This document shows, in pieces, positions 36,813 through 45,178 of a stretch of DNA of 64,000 nucleotides. Numbering within the stretch: position 1 is the stretch's first letter; the number at the start of each line of letters is the position of its first letter. Under the pieces are notes generated by a model, which was given only the letters and a program-made list of their open reading frames with translations, was not told the origin of the DNA and ran no database searches. The position numbers and the translations under genes were made by a program. This DNA is from Synechococcus sp. KORDI-49 (GTDB lineage Bacteria; Cyanobacteriota; Cyanobacteriia; PCC-6307; Cyanobiaceae). The DNA is taken from NCBI RefSeq assembly GCF_000737575.1, contig NZ_CP006270.1:437163-501162 (forward strand). Reading direction: 5' to 3'.

Positions 36813-37968
36813 AGCTGGGGAGCTCGGTCTTGAACAGATCAAGCAGCCGGTCGACGTTCTCGGGGGTTGAGTTGTAGCCCATCAGACCGATGCGCCAGAT
36901 CTTGCCGGCGAGGGAGCCGAGGCCACCACCCACCTCGATGCCATGGGTATTGAGCAGATGCTGGCTGAATGCCTTTCCATCAACCCCTTCAGGGATGCGA
37001 ACGGTGGTGAGGGTGGGAAGCCGATGCTCCTCGGGAACGACCATTTCAAGACCGAGTGCCTCCAGGCCGCTCCAGAGCGCTTCCGCATTGCGACGATGTC
37101 GGGCCCAGGACTGGTCCAGCCCTTCCTCGGCAAGCAGACGCAGGGCCTCCCGCATGCCGAAGTTCATGTTCACAGGCGCTGTGTGGTGGTAAACCCTGTC
37201 GCTGCCCCAGTACTTGTTGAGCAGGGAGACGTCGAGATACCAGTTCGGCACCTTGTCCCGGCGAGCTTCCATCTTGGCCTCAGCGCGGGGGCCCATCGTG
37301 AAGGGACCAAGCCCAGGGGGGCAGCTGAGTCCCTTCTGACTGCAGCTGTAAGCGAGATCGACCTGCCAGTCATCGATGTAGAGCGGAACACCGCCGAGAG
37401 ACGTGACCGTATCCAGCAGCAGCAGGCAGTCGTGCCGGCGGCACAGCTCGCCGACTCCCTCCATGGGCTGGCAGACCCCTGTGGAGGTTTCGGCATGCAC
37501 CATCGCCAGGATCGCCGGCTTGTGCTCGAGGATCGCCGCCTCGAGCTCCTCAAGGGAGAACCATTCTCCCCAGGGCTTTTCGATGGTTCTGACGTCGGCG
37601 CGGTAGCGACCGGCCATGTCCACAAGCCTTAAACCGAAGTACCCCTTCACCGCGACGAGAACGGTGTCACCGGGTTCGACGGTGTTCGCCAGGGTTGCCT
37701 CCATTGCGGAGCTACCGGTACCGCTCATCGGAAGCGTGAGTCGGTTTTCGGTCTGCCAGGCGTAACGAAGCAGTTCCTGAACCTCGCTCATCAATTCCAC
37801 GTAGAGCGGATCGAGATGGCCGATGGGCGTGCGAGACAGAGCTTTCAGCACCGTCGGGTGGGCATTGGACGGCCCCGGTCCGAGAAGCAGTCTGTCCGGG
37901 GTGGCGATCGGATCGAAGCTCCTGCGGTGACTGTCGTCTACGGGAAGGAGTGAGTGGGTCGTCGCCAA
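36784..37968 (-). CDS. Class V aminotransferase, alanine/serine-glyoxylate type
   Basis: A 394-aa PLP enzyme related to alanine-glyoxylate and serine-glyoxylate aminotransferases, formerly called the 42-kDa subunit of soluble hydrogenase in cyanobacteria. It starts with LLLGPGPSNAHPTVLKA, has the substrate-loop MSGTGSSAMEA (81-91), LLLDTVTSLGGVP with the PLP Asp, and the Schiff-base K212 in CSQKGLSCPPGLG. It likely acts in photorespiratory glyoxylate-to-glycine conversion. Its 3' end overlaps tadA by 29 nt. Confidence 0.92.
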   Translation of the reverse strand: MATTHSLLPVDDSHRRSFDPIATPDRLLLGPGPSNAHPTVLKALSRTPIGHLDPLYVELMSEVQELLRYAWQTENRLTLPMSGTGSSAMEATLANTVEPGDTVLVAVKGYFGLRLVDMAGRYRADVRTIEKPWGEWFSLEELEAAILEHKPAILAMVHAETSTGVCQPMEGVGELCRRHDCLLLLDTVTSLGGVPLYIDDWQVDLAYSCSQKGLSCPPGLGPFTMGPRAEAKMEARRDKVPNWYLDVSLLNKYWGSDRVYHHTAPVNMNFGMREALRLLAEEGLDQSWARHRRNAEALWSGLEALGLEMVVPEEHRLPTLTTVRIPEGVDGKAFSQHLLNTHGIEVGGGLGSLAGKIWRIGLMGYNSTPENVDRLLDLFKTELPSFKGTVAAAA

Positions 37969-38064
37969 GGCCCTGAGCAGGAGGTCTGGCCGCAGATGCT
38001 ACGCACTCATCTCACCCAGCGGACGAAATCCGTCGGTTTGCAACGCAGTCGTTGAAGCTTCGGA

Positions 38065-38589
38065 TCAGCGCTGACGCACGTTGGTCTCAGCGAGGCCTCT
38101 GGCCATGTGATCGAAGGGCTCTCGGACGGTGGCCAGGCGCTCCAGGGGGACCCCTTCGGACCGGAGTCGTTCACAGACGACCTCACCGAGAAGCACGATG
38201 CTTCGAACCGTCGGACCGGTTGGTACCCCGAGGCTCTTGTAGGTGTCATCCAGCCCGTTGAGCACCCGCTCGTTGAGGATCGTGCTGTCTCCAGCCACGA
38301 GGGCATAGCTGGCGTAGCGCAGGAAGTAGTCCATGTCCCGCAGACAGGCCGCGAGGCGCCTTGTGGTGTAAGCGTTGCCTCCCGGGAGCAGCAGTTCCGG
38401 CTCATCCAGGAACAGCGTCTGACTCGCCTCGCGGACGATCTCGGCGGCATCGCGGTTGATCAGCTCCACGGCGCGGATCCGAAGTTCGGACTCACCAAGG
38501 AACGACTCGATCCGGTCGATGGCCATGCGGTCGAAGTAACGACCCTGCTGGTCATATCGACCGATCAATCCGCTGATGGCGTCGCGCAT
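38065..38589 (-). CDS. apcF: Allophycocyanin beta-18 subunit
   Basis: ApcF replaces one allophycocyanin beta subunit next to the core-membrane linker at the terminal-emitter trimer of the phycobilisome core. The 174-aa protein begins [20 protein letters not shown], has the Asn methylation site N72 in [10 protein letters not shown] and the bilin-binding C82 in AACLRDMDY. It is slightly longer than typical (about 169 aa). The gene is divergent from glnA with about 240 nt between starts. Other apc genes are not in the window. Confidence 0.92.
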   Translation of the reverse strand: MRDAISGLIGRYDQQGRYFDRMAIDRIESFLGESELRIRAVELINRDAAEIVREASQTLFLDEPELLLPGGNAYTTRRLAACLRDMDYFLRYASYALVAGDSTILNERVLNGLDDTYKSLGVPTGPTVRSIVLLGEVVCERLRSEGVPLERLATVREPFDHMARGLAETNVRQR

Positions 38590-38753
38590 GCTGTGGATTC
38601 GACAGACACTCCCGGCCGGAAGCTAACACCTGTCATCCGGCGAAAAGCCTCTGGGGGCCTGAGTTCCAGCGAAGTTGACAGAAACGGTTACGCGGAGCGT
38701 CAGCGGAACCGGCCGAGCAGAGATGTCGCCCCAGGCGATGGGTGGAGAATTTT

Positions 38754-38795
38754 GTACCCCTTGCTACACAATGGGGTATTCAGGATCTTTACGGT
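38754..38795 (+). promoter_or_regulatory. NtcA-activated promoter of glnA
   Basis: A perfect NtcA site GTA-N8-TAC spans 38754-38767. Exactly 22 nt later comes a TAN3T -10 element (TACGGT, 38790-38795). This is the canonical class II NtcA promoter, GTAN8TAC-N22-TAN3T, established for nitrogen-regulated cyanobacterial genes. The glnA start codon is 34 nt further on. No other gene starts nearby on this strand. Confidence 0.9.
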
Positions 38796-38829
38796 CCTAA
38801 AAGCACGCCTAGGGCCGAGACGTCTTTCC

Positions 38830-40251
38830 ATGGCAAAAACTTCACAGGATGTCCTCCGTCAGATCAAAGACGAGGGCATTGAACTGATCGACCTCAAGTT
38901 CACTGACCTCCACGGCAAGTGGCAGCACCTCACGGTCTGCACCGATCTGCTGGAGGAGGAGTCCTTCACCGAGGGCCTTGCCTTTGACGGTTCATCGATC
39001 CGCGGCTGGAAAGGCATCCAGGCCTCCGACATGGCCATGGTGCCCGACCCCAACACCGCCTGGGTGGACCCGTTCTACCGGCACAAAACCCTGAGCATGA
39101 TCTGCTCGATTCAGGAGCCGCGCACCGGTCTGCCCTACGAGCGCTGCCCTCGCGCCCTGGCCCAGCGGGCTCTCGATTATCTGAGCTCGACCGGCCTTGC
39201 TGACATGGCCTTCTTCGGTCCTGAGCCTGAGTTCTTCCTCTTTGACGACGTCCGCTACAACTCGTCCTCCGGTGGCGCCTTCTACAGCGTTGACACGATC
39301 GAGGCGGGCTGGAACACCGGTCGCCTCGAGGAAGGCGGCAACCTCGCCTACAAAATTCAGGAGAAGGAGGGGTACTTCCCCGTCGCTCCGAACGACACAG
39401 CCCAGGACATCCGTTCGGAGATGCTTCTGCTCATGGGCCAGCTCGGGATTCCCATCGAGAAGCACCACCATGAAGTGGCCGGCGCTGGCCAGCACGAGCT
39501 GGGCATGAAATTCGCTGAGCTGATCCAGGCAGCCGACAACGTCATGACGTACAAGTACGTCGTCCGCAACGTCGCGAAGAAGTACGGCAAGACGGCCACG
39601 TTCATGCCGAAGCCTGTCTTCAACGACAACGGAAGCGGCATGCACGTGCACCAGAGCCTCTGGAAGGGCGGCCAGCCCCTGTTCTTCGGAGAAGGCACCT
39701 ACGCCAACCTCTCCCAGACGGCTCGCTGGTACATCGGTGGAATCCTGAAGCACGCTCCGGCATTCCTCGCCTTCACAAACCCCACCACCAACAGCTACAA
39801 GCGACTGGTGCCCGGATTCGAAGCTCCTGTGAACCTGGTGTACTCCGAAGGGAACCGGTCCGCCGCCGTCCGCATCCCCCTCACAGGCCCAAGCCCCAAG
39901 GCCAAGCGTCTGGAGTTCCGCTCGGGTGATGCTCTGGCCAATCCTTATCTGGCCTTCAGCGCCATGATGATGGCCGGCATCGACGGCATCAAGAATCAGA
40001 TCGATCCCGGTGACGGCTTCGACAAGGACCTGTTCGAACTGCCTGCCGAAGAACTCGCCAGCATCTCCACGGTTCCGCCATCTCTCAACGGCGCCCTCGA
40101 AGCTCTGGATGCCGACAGGGGATTCCTGACCGAGGGAGGCGTCTTCTCTGATGACTTCATCCAGAACTGGATTGACATCAAATACGAGGAGGTTCAGCAG
40201 CTCCGGCAGCGTCCTCACCCCCACGAGTTCGCGATGTACTACGACGCCTGA
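38830..40251 (+). CDS. glnA: Glutamine synthetase type I
   Basis: Makes glutamine from glutamate and ammonium, the entry point of nitrogen. The 473-aa protein has the GSI signatures FDGSSIRGW, the metal/glutamate [22 protein letters not shown], and [17 protein letters not shown]. At the position of the enterobacterial adenylylated tyrosine (LYDLP) it has F402 in [11 protein letters not shown], consistent with cyanobacterial GSI not being controlled by adenylylation. A perfect NtcA promoter lies upstream and a strong terminator follows. The long upstream frame in the same phase is not coding. Confidence 0.97.
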   Translation: MAKTSQDVLRQIKDEGIELIDLKFTDLHGKWQHLTVCTDLLEEESFTEGLAFDGSSIRGWKGIQASDMAMVPDPNTAWVDPFYRHKTLSMICSIQEPRTGLPYERCPRALAQRALDYLSSTGLADMAFFGPEPEFFLFDDVRYNSSSGGAFYSVDTIEAGWNTGRLEEGGNLAYKIQEKEGYFPVAPNDTAQDIRSEMLLLMGQLGIPIEKHHHEVAGAGQHELGMKFAELIQAADNVMTYKYVVRNVAKKYGKTATFMPKPVFNDNGSGMHVHQSLWKGGQPLFFGEGTYANLSQTARWYIGGILKHAPAFLAFTNPTTNSYKRLVPGFEAPVNLVYSEGNRSAAVRIPLTGPSPKAKRLEFRSGDALANPYLAFSAMMMAGIDGIKNQIDPGDGFDKDLFELPAEELASISTVPPSLNGALEALDADRGFLTEGGVFSDDFIQNWIDIKYEEVQQLRQRPHPHEFAMYYDA

Positions 40252-40279
40252 TCCGGGGATCCGGTCGGTGTGTTCAGGG

Positions 40280-40308
40280 GCCCGTCTTCTCAGGAGACGG
40301 GCCTTTTT
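40280..40308 (+). terminator. Rho-independent terminator after glnA
   Basis: An 8-bp stem (GCCCGTCT / AGACGGGC) with a 7-nt loop is followed by five T residues. It lies about 29 nt after the glnA stop. It separates glnA from the methyltransferase gene. Confidence 0.88.
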
Positions 40309-40391
40309 GATGACCGTCAGGTTCCGTCTGATGAGCAGAGTCCCCGTTTCAGCAATGGATTCGCTGGAATGGTCGTCTTCAACGCACTCCG

Positions 40392-41465
40392 ATGGCGACC
40401 ACGCCCTTCAGCAAGCTCGCTTACCAGACCCTGCAGCAGGGGAAAGGTCTGGCCGGTCTGGTTCACAAAGACCTCAGCACGCGGCTGATGTCGCTTGTGG
40501 CTCCGGAAGCCGTCCCCAGCACGGAATCGGTTCCTCCCGAGATGCTGAACACCCTCCGAGCTGCCATGGCGAAGCTCGAGGAACGGGACTGGGCTGACGC
40601 TGAGCAGGGTGTGTATCCACAGGAACTGCTCTTTGATGCGCCCTGGCTGGAGTGGGCCAGAACGTATCCGATGGTCTGGCTCGATCTGCCCTCAACCTGG
40701 TCCCGCCGCAAGCAGCGCAATGTGAGAGATCTGCCGGAAGGAACCGACCCCAGCCTCTATCCCGACTACTACCTCCAGAACTTCCACCACCAGACGGATG
40801 GGTATCTGAGCGATCACTCGGCAGGCCTCTACGACCTCCAGGTTGAGATTCTGTTCAACGGCACCGCCGATGCCATGCGTCGCCGCGTTCTGGCACCTCT
40901 CAAGAGAGGTCTGCGTCACTTCTCAGATCGATCGCCGGCCTCGCTGAGGATTCTTGATGTGGCGACCGGCACCGGTCGAACCCTGCATCAGATCCGCGGA
41001 GCCTTTCCCCACGCGGAACTGATCGGGATCGATCTTTCGGAGGCCTACCTCAGGCAGGCGAATCGCTGGCTGAATGGTGGGACGTCACCACTGGTGGAGC
41101 TACTGCGGGCGAATGGAGAACGTCTTCCTCTGGCTGATGACGGCCTGCAGGCCGTGACCTGTGTGTTTCTGCTCCATGAGCTCCCGGGGGAAGCGCGCCA
41201 GAACGTGCTGAACGAAGCCTGGCGGGTGCTGGAGCCCGGCGGAACCTTCGTTCTCGCGGATTCGGTCCAGATCAACGACTCGCCGGAGTTCGGCGTCGCG
41301 ATGGAGAACTTCAGAAGGGTCTTTCACGAGCCCTACTACCGCGATTACATCAGTGATGACATCCCCGCACGCCTGGCCAGCGCAGGATTCGAGGCCATCA
41401 AAGGCGAATCCCATTTCATGACGAGGGTATGGACCGCGCGGAAACCTGTGGTTTCAGCACTCTGA
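40392..41465 (+). CDS. SAM-dependent methyltransferase (class I), unknown substrate
   Basis: A 357-aa protein with a helical N-terminal region (about 1-180) and a Rossmann methyltransferase domain. Motif I is LDVATGTGRT (188-197), the acidic SAM ribose motif is in LIGIDLSEAYL, and motif post-I includes CVFLLHEL. The C-terminal part is UbiE/ubiquinone-methyltransferase-like. The N-terminal segment contains an unusual YPDYYLQNFHHQTDGYLS stretch seen, I believe, in cyanobacterial homologues. Substrate unknown. It starts 83 nt after the glnA terminator. Confidence 0.87.
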   Translation: MATTPFSKLAYQTLQQGKGLAGLVHKDLSTRLMSLVAPEAVPSTESVPPEMLNTLRAAMAKLEERDWADAEQGVYPQELLFDAPWLEWARTYPMVWLDLPSTWSRRKQRNVRDLPEGTDPSLYPDYYLQNFHHQTDGYLSDHSAGLYDLQVEILFNGTADAMRRRVLAPLKRGLRHFSDRSPASLRILDVATGTGRTLHQIRGAFPHAELIGIDLSEAYLRQANRWLNGGTSPLVELLRANGERLPLADDGLQAVTCVFLLHELPGEARQNVLNEAWRVLEPGGTFVLADSVQINDSPEFGVAMENFRRVFHEPYYRDYISDDIPARLASAGFEAIKGESHFMTRVWTARKPVVSAL

Positions 41466-41538
41466 ACGGGTTCGCTGACAGCCCACCTTGCAGATCCGTT
41501 CAACATCCATAGGGTGTGTTCGACCGTTGGGATGATCC

Positions 41539-41847
41539 ATGACCAATCCTTTCCGGTTGCGTTGGCTTCAGGGATGGATCTTCCAGGTCGTTCTGATGGA
41601 AGGCCATGTTCAGGTGGAAGCCCACGGTTTTGGCATCTGCCTGCGAACCGCTGTGCTCCCCGGGGAAAGTCCTCAGAGCGCAGCTGATCGTCTGGTGCTC
41701 GCTGAGGACCGCCGTCGCCGTGCGCTCCACAGTGCCTGGCTTCGGGGTAATGATCTGCCCAGACCTTCGGAACGCCCCTTTCCGCCCCTCAGGGAAGCTC
41801 AGTCAGAGCGACCCGTCTCCCTCGTGGTTGTTCAGCAGAATTCCTAA
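41539..41847 (+). CDS. Hypothetical protein, 102 aa
   Basis: The frame begins MTNPFRLRWLQGWIFQVVL and encodes 102 residues with a beta-like N-terminal half and an Arg-rich middle (AEDRRRRALHSAWLRG). No motif, signal peptide or family is recognised. It lies alone between the methyltransferase and a convergent weak ORF. It may be real or a GC-driven open frame. Confidence 0.5.
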   Translation: MTNPFRLRWLQGWIFQVVLMEGHVQVEAHGFGICLRTAVLPGESPQSAADRLVLAEDRRRRALHSAWLRGNDLPRPSERPFPPLREAQSERPVSLVVVQQNS

Positions 41848-41853
41848 AAGCTG

Positions 41854-41874
41854 GGCTGAGGGTTCTCCTCAGCC
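41854..41874. terminator. Candidate bidirectional hairpin between two convergent small ORFs
   Basis: A perfect 8-bp inverted repeat (GGCTGAGG / CCTCAGCC) with a 5-nt loop. On the minus strand it is followed by CAGCTTTT, a weak T-run; on the plus strand there is none. The stop codon of the leftward ORF lies in the stem. Confidence 0.4.
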
Positions 41875-42141
41875 TCCCCTCAGCCACCAGGCGACCACGA
41901 ATCCTGCTCCCCCCCAGCGCAGGGCCCGCCAGAACCTTGCACCTCGCTGACGCGGCAGCGTCCAACCTTCTGCTGGGCTTTCCAGAAGTTTCTGAGCCAG
42001 GTTCTGGCGCTGCTTCCAGCGACGCTGGGAACTGCCTCTCCCGCTCCGCAGGCTGACAGCCTGACGGCGACCCTGAAGCATCAACAGGGAGGCGGTGTGA
42101 AGCCAGCGGAGCTGGCGACGTTCAGCACGGTGCTGAGGCAT
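41869..42141 (-). CDS. Hypothetical basic protein with C-terminal hydrophobic segment
   Basis: A 90-aa frame from the ATG at 42141 (94 aa from 42153). It begins MPQHRAERRQLRWLHTASL, is very rich in Arg and Gln, and ends in a short hydrophobic stretch GGAGFVVAWWLRGG. No family is recognised. Nothing competes for the region, but the composition is close to what random GC-rich sequence gives, so confidence is modest. Confidence 0.42.
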   Translation of the reverse strand: MPQHRAERRQLRWLHTASLLMLQGRRQAVSLRSGRGSSQRRWKQRQNLAQKLLESPAEGWTLPRQRGARFWRALRWGGAGFVVAWWLRGG

Positions 42142-42194
42142 CAACCACTGCACTGTTTCCCTGAAACTAGACCGATCTCCTCTCCTCCAGCTCG

Positions 42195-42443
42195 ATGCCG
42201 CCCGCTGAATGGCCTGATGGAACCCGCAAGCTGACCCAGGAGCTGCATGATCTGATGAAGATCAGCGATCGGGACTGGCATCGTCTGAAAACCAGTTCCG
42301 ATCGTCGCGCCGCTGAACTGCTCATGGCAGCACTGGCTCAGCTGACCGCCAATGGCCGCCGCGAGGATGTGGCCAGCCTCACCGAACAGGCTCTCGGCTG
42401 GATCAGAGGTGAGCTGAAGGATCCTGGCTGCCCCCATCGCTGA
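42195..42443 (+). CDS. Small helical cyanobacterial protein, unknown
   Basis: An 82-aa all-helical protein with the pattern ELHDLMKISDRDWHRLKT and RRAAELLMAALAQL, ending in EQALGWIRGELKD. I think this belongs to a conserved cyanobacterial family (possibly DUF6439), recalled rather than checked. It has no membrane segment. Its last 41 nt overlap the convergent anti-sigma-like gene. Confidence 0.75.
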   Translation: MPPAEWPDGTRKLTQELHDLMKISDRDWHRLKTSSDRRAAELLMAALAQLTANGRREDVASLTEQALGWIRGELKDPGCPHR

Positions 42444-42903
42444 CGGGCCTGCGGCAGGCGAGTTGCAGACGGTTGCCCCGTCGGCTCCAGCGGACATCGT
42501 CGAAGCACTGATGGATCAGGAAAAGACCTCGGCCGCTGGCGGCATCAAGCTGATCCGGGAGAGAGGGCTGACGCACCCCCCTCGGCATCCCCTGACCTTC
42601 ATCCTGGATCTGCCAGATCAACCAGTTGGGCGTGAGGATGCGACGGACCCGGAGCCGCTTGGCGGGGTTTTCCGCGTTGCCGTGACGAACGGCATTGACC
42701 AGTGCCTCGTGCAGACCGAGCTCAATGCGCTGGCATGTCACCAGACATCCGACCGGTTCGATCAGAAGCTCCATCAGCGGTGCCAGCTGAAGCGTGGAGG
42801 GCAGAACGAAATCGGCCCACCGGAACGACGGAATCGACGCGATCGGATCGCTCGACGGAGGAACGAGGGATAAGGACCGCTGAGGTGGCACGATCCGGAT
42901 CAC
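42403..42903 (-). CDS. Anti-sigma factor-like ATPase (RsbW/HATPase_c_2 family)
   Basis: A 166-aa GHKL-fold protein. The N box is LHEALVNAVRHGN (64-76) with E66 and N70, the G1 box is DEGQGMP (101-107), and the G2 box is SGRGLFLI (123-130). Such proteins are serine kinases/anti-sigma factors of partner-switching systems, which bind a sigma factor or phosphorylate a STAS antagonist. No STAS protein or PP2C phosphatase is in the window. Start is GTG at 42903. It lies downstream of gun4 on the same strand (53-nt gap). Confidence 0.85.
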   Translation of the reverse strand: MIRIVPPQRSLSLVPPSSDPIASIPSFRWADFVLPSTLQLAPLMELLIEPVGCLVTCQRIELGLHEALVNAVRHGNAENPAKRLRVRRILTPNWLIWQIQDEGQGMPRGVRQPSLPDQLDAASGRGLFLIHQCFDDVRWSRRGNRLQLACRRPVSDGGSQDPSAHL

Positions 42904-42956
42904 TGCTGGACTTTCTCGAACCTAACGGTTCTTTGCGGTCTGCACAGATCGATTGG

Positions 42957-43673
42957 TTACCGCCGTTGCTGCAGGGCTGGGTGATTCAGCAAGGCATCCA
43001 TCAGACGGACACCACGCAGTTGGTTGACCAGGGGCATGTGCCCTTCCGGCGCCTCCAGGCTCCAGGTGAAGGCGCCGGGATAGCGGGTCCAGACACCATC
43101 AAGTTTCCAGCCGATACGAGGCCAGAGAAGGTCATAACGCCCACCCAGTGCCTGAAGAAGCCGTGCCTGAGTCGTGAAACCGAATCGTCCCTGGGAATAC
43201 GCGGTCCAGAGACGGTCGATCACGGTCAGGTCAACCCCCGGCATTGCCGGCACCTCGCTGAAGTACACGTAACCCCGCCTCTCAGCTTCCGGACCTGCCA
43301 ACTGCCTGAGTGCGGCACTCGTGAAGCGGTCGGCTGCCTGGAAATCCTCCTGAAGCAGATCCTGCTGCAGGCCCCGGTAGTCGATGCCGACAGCTGATTC
43401 AACCTTGAACCATCCATCCGGGCAGCTGCCGAGCAATGCGCTGACCCGTTCGGGGTGTTGGCGATGCAACAGCTGCAGGATCCAGCCGGCCGCCCAGTCA
43501 TCACCAGCAGGGTCAAATGGCTCCAGCAAGCCATCTCCTAAGGCCTCAAGATCACCGATCCGAGCCTCGACGGTCTTGATCAGACTGCGGCGCTGACGTG
43601 GATTGCCGGTCGCGAACCGCTCGAGCAGTTGGTCGGGACTGAGGCTGGTGGCGGGTGAGGAACCAGAAAGCAT
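42957..43673 (-). CDS. gun4: GUN4 domain protein, Mg-chelatase activator
   Basis: GUN4 binds protoporphyrin IX and Mg-protoporphyrin and activates Mg-chelatase for chlorophyll synthesis. The 238-aa protein has an N-terminal helical bundle (about 12-85) and the GUN4 core (about 93-222), with GIDYRGLQQDLLQEDFQAAD, the WTAYSQGRFGFTTQ motif and FTWSLEAPEGHMP. I start at the ATG at 43673; the frame stays open upstream into the divergent mnmH start, but that part is not family-like. Confidence 0.9.
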   Translation of the reverse strand: MLSGSSPATSLSPDQLLERFATGNPRQRRSLIKTVEARIGDLEALGDGLLEPFDPAGDDWAAGWILQLLHRQHPERVSALLGSCPDGWFKVESAVGIDYRGLQQDLLQEDFQAADRFTSAALRQLAGPEAERRGYVYFSEVPAMPGVDLTVIDRLWTAYSQGRFGFTTQARLLQALGGRYDLLWPRIGWKLDGVWTRYPGAFTWSLEAPEGHMPLVNQLRGVRLMDALLNHPALQQRR

Positions 43674-43713
43674 GGATTGCAACCGGCCCTGACTGGCTCG
43701 GCGTTGGCCCACT

Positions 43714-44757
43714 ATGTCAGGCATGGGAATCGCCCGTTCCGTCACCGTCGAGGAACTGCGGGAGCAGAGCGGTCCGCTGATCGATGTGCGCAGTCCATCG
43801 GAATTCGACCGCGGGCATTGGCCAGAGGCTCGGAACCTTCCTCTCTTCGAGGATGACGAGCGCGCTGCCGTCGGCACGGCTTACAAGCAGGAGGGGCGCC
43901 GCCGGGCGGTGCAGCTCGGTCTTGAGATCACCGGCCCGAAGCTGGCCGAACTCGCCGCCAGGCTGGAGTCTCTCGCCGGGGGAGTCCCCCCGAGGATCTA
44001 CTGCTGGCGAGGAGGCATGCGATCAGCCAGCATCGCCTGGCTGGCGGAACAGATCGACCTCAAACCGCTGCTTCTGAAGGGTGGCTACAAGCAGTACAGG
44101 CACTGGGTGCTCGAGCAGTTCAGCAGACCCTGGCCCCTGCGCCTGCTCGGAGGCCGCACCGGGACGGGCAAGACCGATCTACTGCTGGCTCTGGAACAGC
44201 GGGGCGTGGCCATGGTCGATCTCGAGGGACTGGCCCATCACCGGGGCAGCAGCTTCGGAGGGCTGGGATTGCCGCAGCAGCCGTCCACAGAGCACTACGA
44301 GAACAAACTGGCCGAGTGTCTCGACCGGCATCGGCGGTCGCAGGCCCGAAGCATCTGGCTGGAAGCCGAGAGTGTGCAGGTTGGACGCTGCCGGATTCCT
44401 GCAGGTCTGTTCCAGCAGATGCAACAGGCCCCGGTGCTGGAGATTCAGCGAACACTCGAGGAACGGGTCAACCAGTTGGTGGAGGTCTACGGATCACAGG
44501 GGCAGGAAGCCCTGAGCGAGGCCACGCAACGCATCAGCCGGCGGCTGGGACCGCAGCGCACGGCCATGGCCCTGAAGGCGATTGAGGCTGAAGACTGGGG
44601 AACCGCCTGTCGGGCCACCCTCGATTACTACGACCGCTGTTACGACCATGAGCTGGAACGGACACCGCAACGCCAGAGCATCGACATCAGCGGTCTGTCA
44701 CCCTCGGCGGCAGCAGATCACCTGATCCAGCTCAGTTGCATGGAGAGATCCGACTAA
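43714..44757 (+). CDS. mnmH: tRNA 2-selenouridine/geranyl-2-thiouridine synthase
   Basis: MnmH (SelU, YbbB) converts 2-thiouridine at tRNA position 34 to 2-selenouridine through a geranylated intermediate, using selenophosphate. The 347-aa protein has an N-terminal rhodanese domain with catalytic C97 in [10 protein letters not shown] and a P-loop domain with GRTGTGKT (147-154). It starts at ATG 43714; ATG 43723 is also possible. It is divergent from gun4 with only about 40 nt between starts. selD is not in the window. Confidence 0.92.
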   Translation: MSGMGIARSVTVEELREQSGPLIDVRSPSEFDRGHWPEARNLPLFEDDERAAVGTAYKQEGRRRAVQLGLEITGPKLAELAARLESLAGGVPPRIYCWRGGMRSASIAWLAEQIDLKPLLLKGGYKQYRHWVLEQFSRPWPLRLLGGRTGTGKTDLLLALEQRGVAMVDLEGLAHHRGSSFGGLGLPQQPSTEHYENKLAECLDRHRRSQARSIWLEAESVQVGRCRIPAGLFQQMQQAPVLEIQRTLEERVNQLVEVYGSQGQEALSEATQRISRRLGPQRTAMALKAIEAEDWGTACRATLDYYDRCYDHELERTPQRQSIDISGLSPSAAADHLIQLSCMERSD

Positions 44758-44782
44758 GATCCGCCCTCAGATCAGTGGGCCA

Positions 44783-45178
44783 ATGAGCGAAGCATCCGGG
44801 GCGGCAGCCATCCAGTTCTTCCGGGGAGTCAACGAACCTGTGGTTCCAGATATCCGCCTGACCCGCAGTCGTGATGGACGCACCGGTCAAGCGACGTTCC
44901 GTTTCGAGCAGCCGGCTGCGATTGCGCCGGAGACGATGGGTGACATCACGGGGATGTGGATGATTGATGAAGAAGGAGAGATGGTCACCAGGGAAATCAA
45001 CGGCAAGTTCGTGAACGGCAAAGCGAGTGCCCTTGAAGCTGTGTACTCATGGAAATCCGAGGAGGATTTCGAACGCTTCATGCGCTTCGCCCAGCGCTAT
45101 GCCGCCGCTAACGGACTGGGATATGCCCAGAACCAGAACGGCGACGACACGAACCAGGATTCCGACCCGAACGCGTGA
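44783..45178 (+). CDS. psb28: Photosystem II assembly protein Psb28
   Basis: Psb28 binds CP47 assembly intermediates on the cytoplasmic side of photosystem II. The 131-aa protein contains [20 protein letters not shown] and the [18 protein letters not shown] core. It is longer than the usual 110-115 aa because of an Asn/Asp-rich tail ([16 protein letters not shown]). It is 25 nt after mnmH, and its stop overlaps the next GTG start by 4 nt. Confidence 0.95.
   Translation: MSEASGAAAIQFFRGVNEPVVPDIRLTRSRDGRTGQATFRFEQPAAIAPETMGDITGMWMIDEEGEMVTREINGKFVNGKASALEAVYSWKSEEDFERFMRFAQRYAAANGLGYAQNQNGDDTNQDSDPNA

Noticed and set aside
38675-38700. TTGACA hexamer upstream of glnA as a sigma-70 promoter
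   Set aside because: No -10 element at 17 nt spacing; the NtcA promoter downstream explains glnA better.
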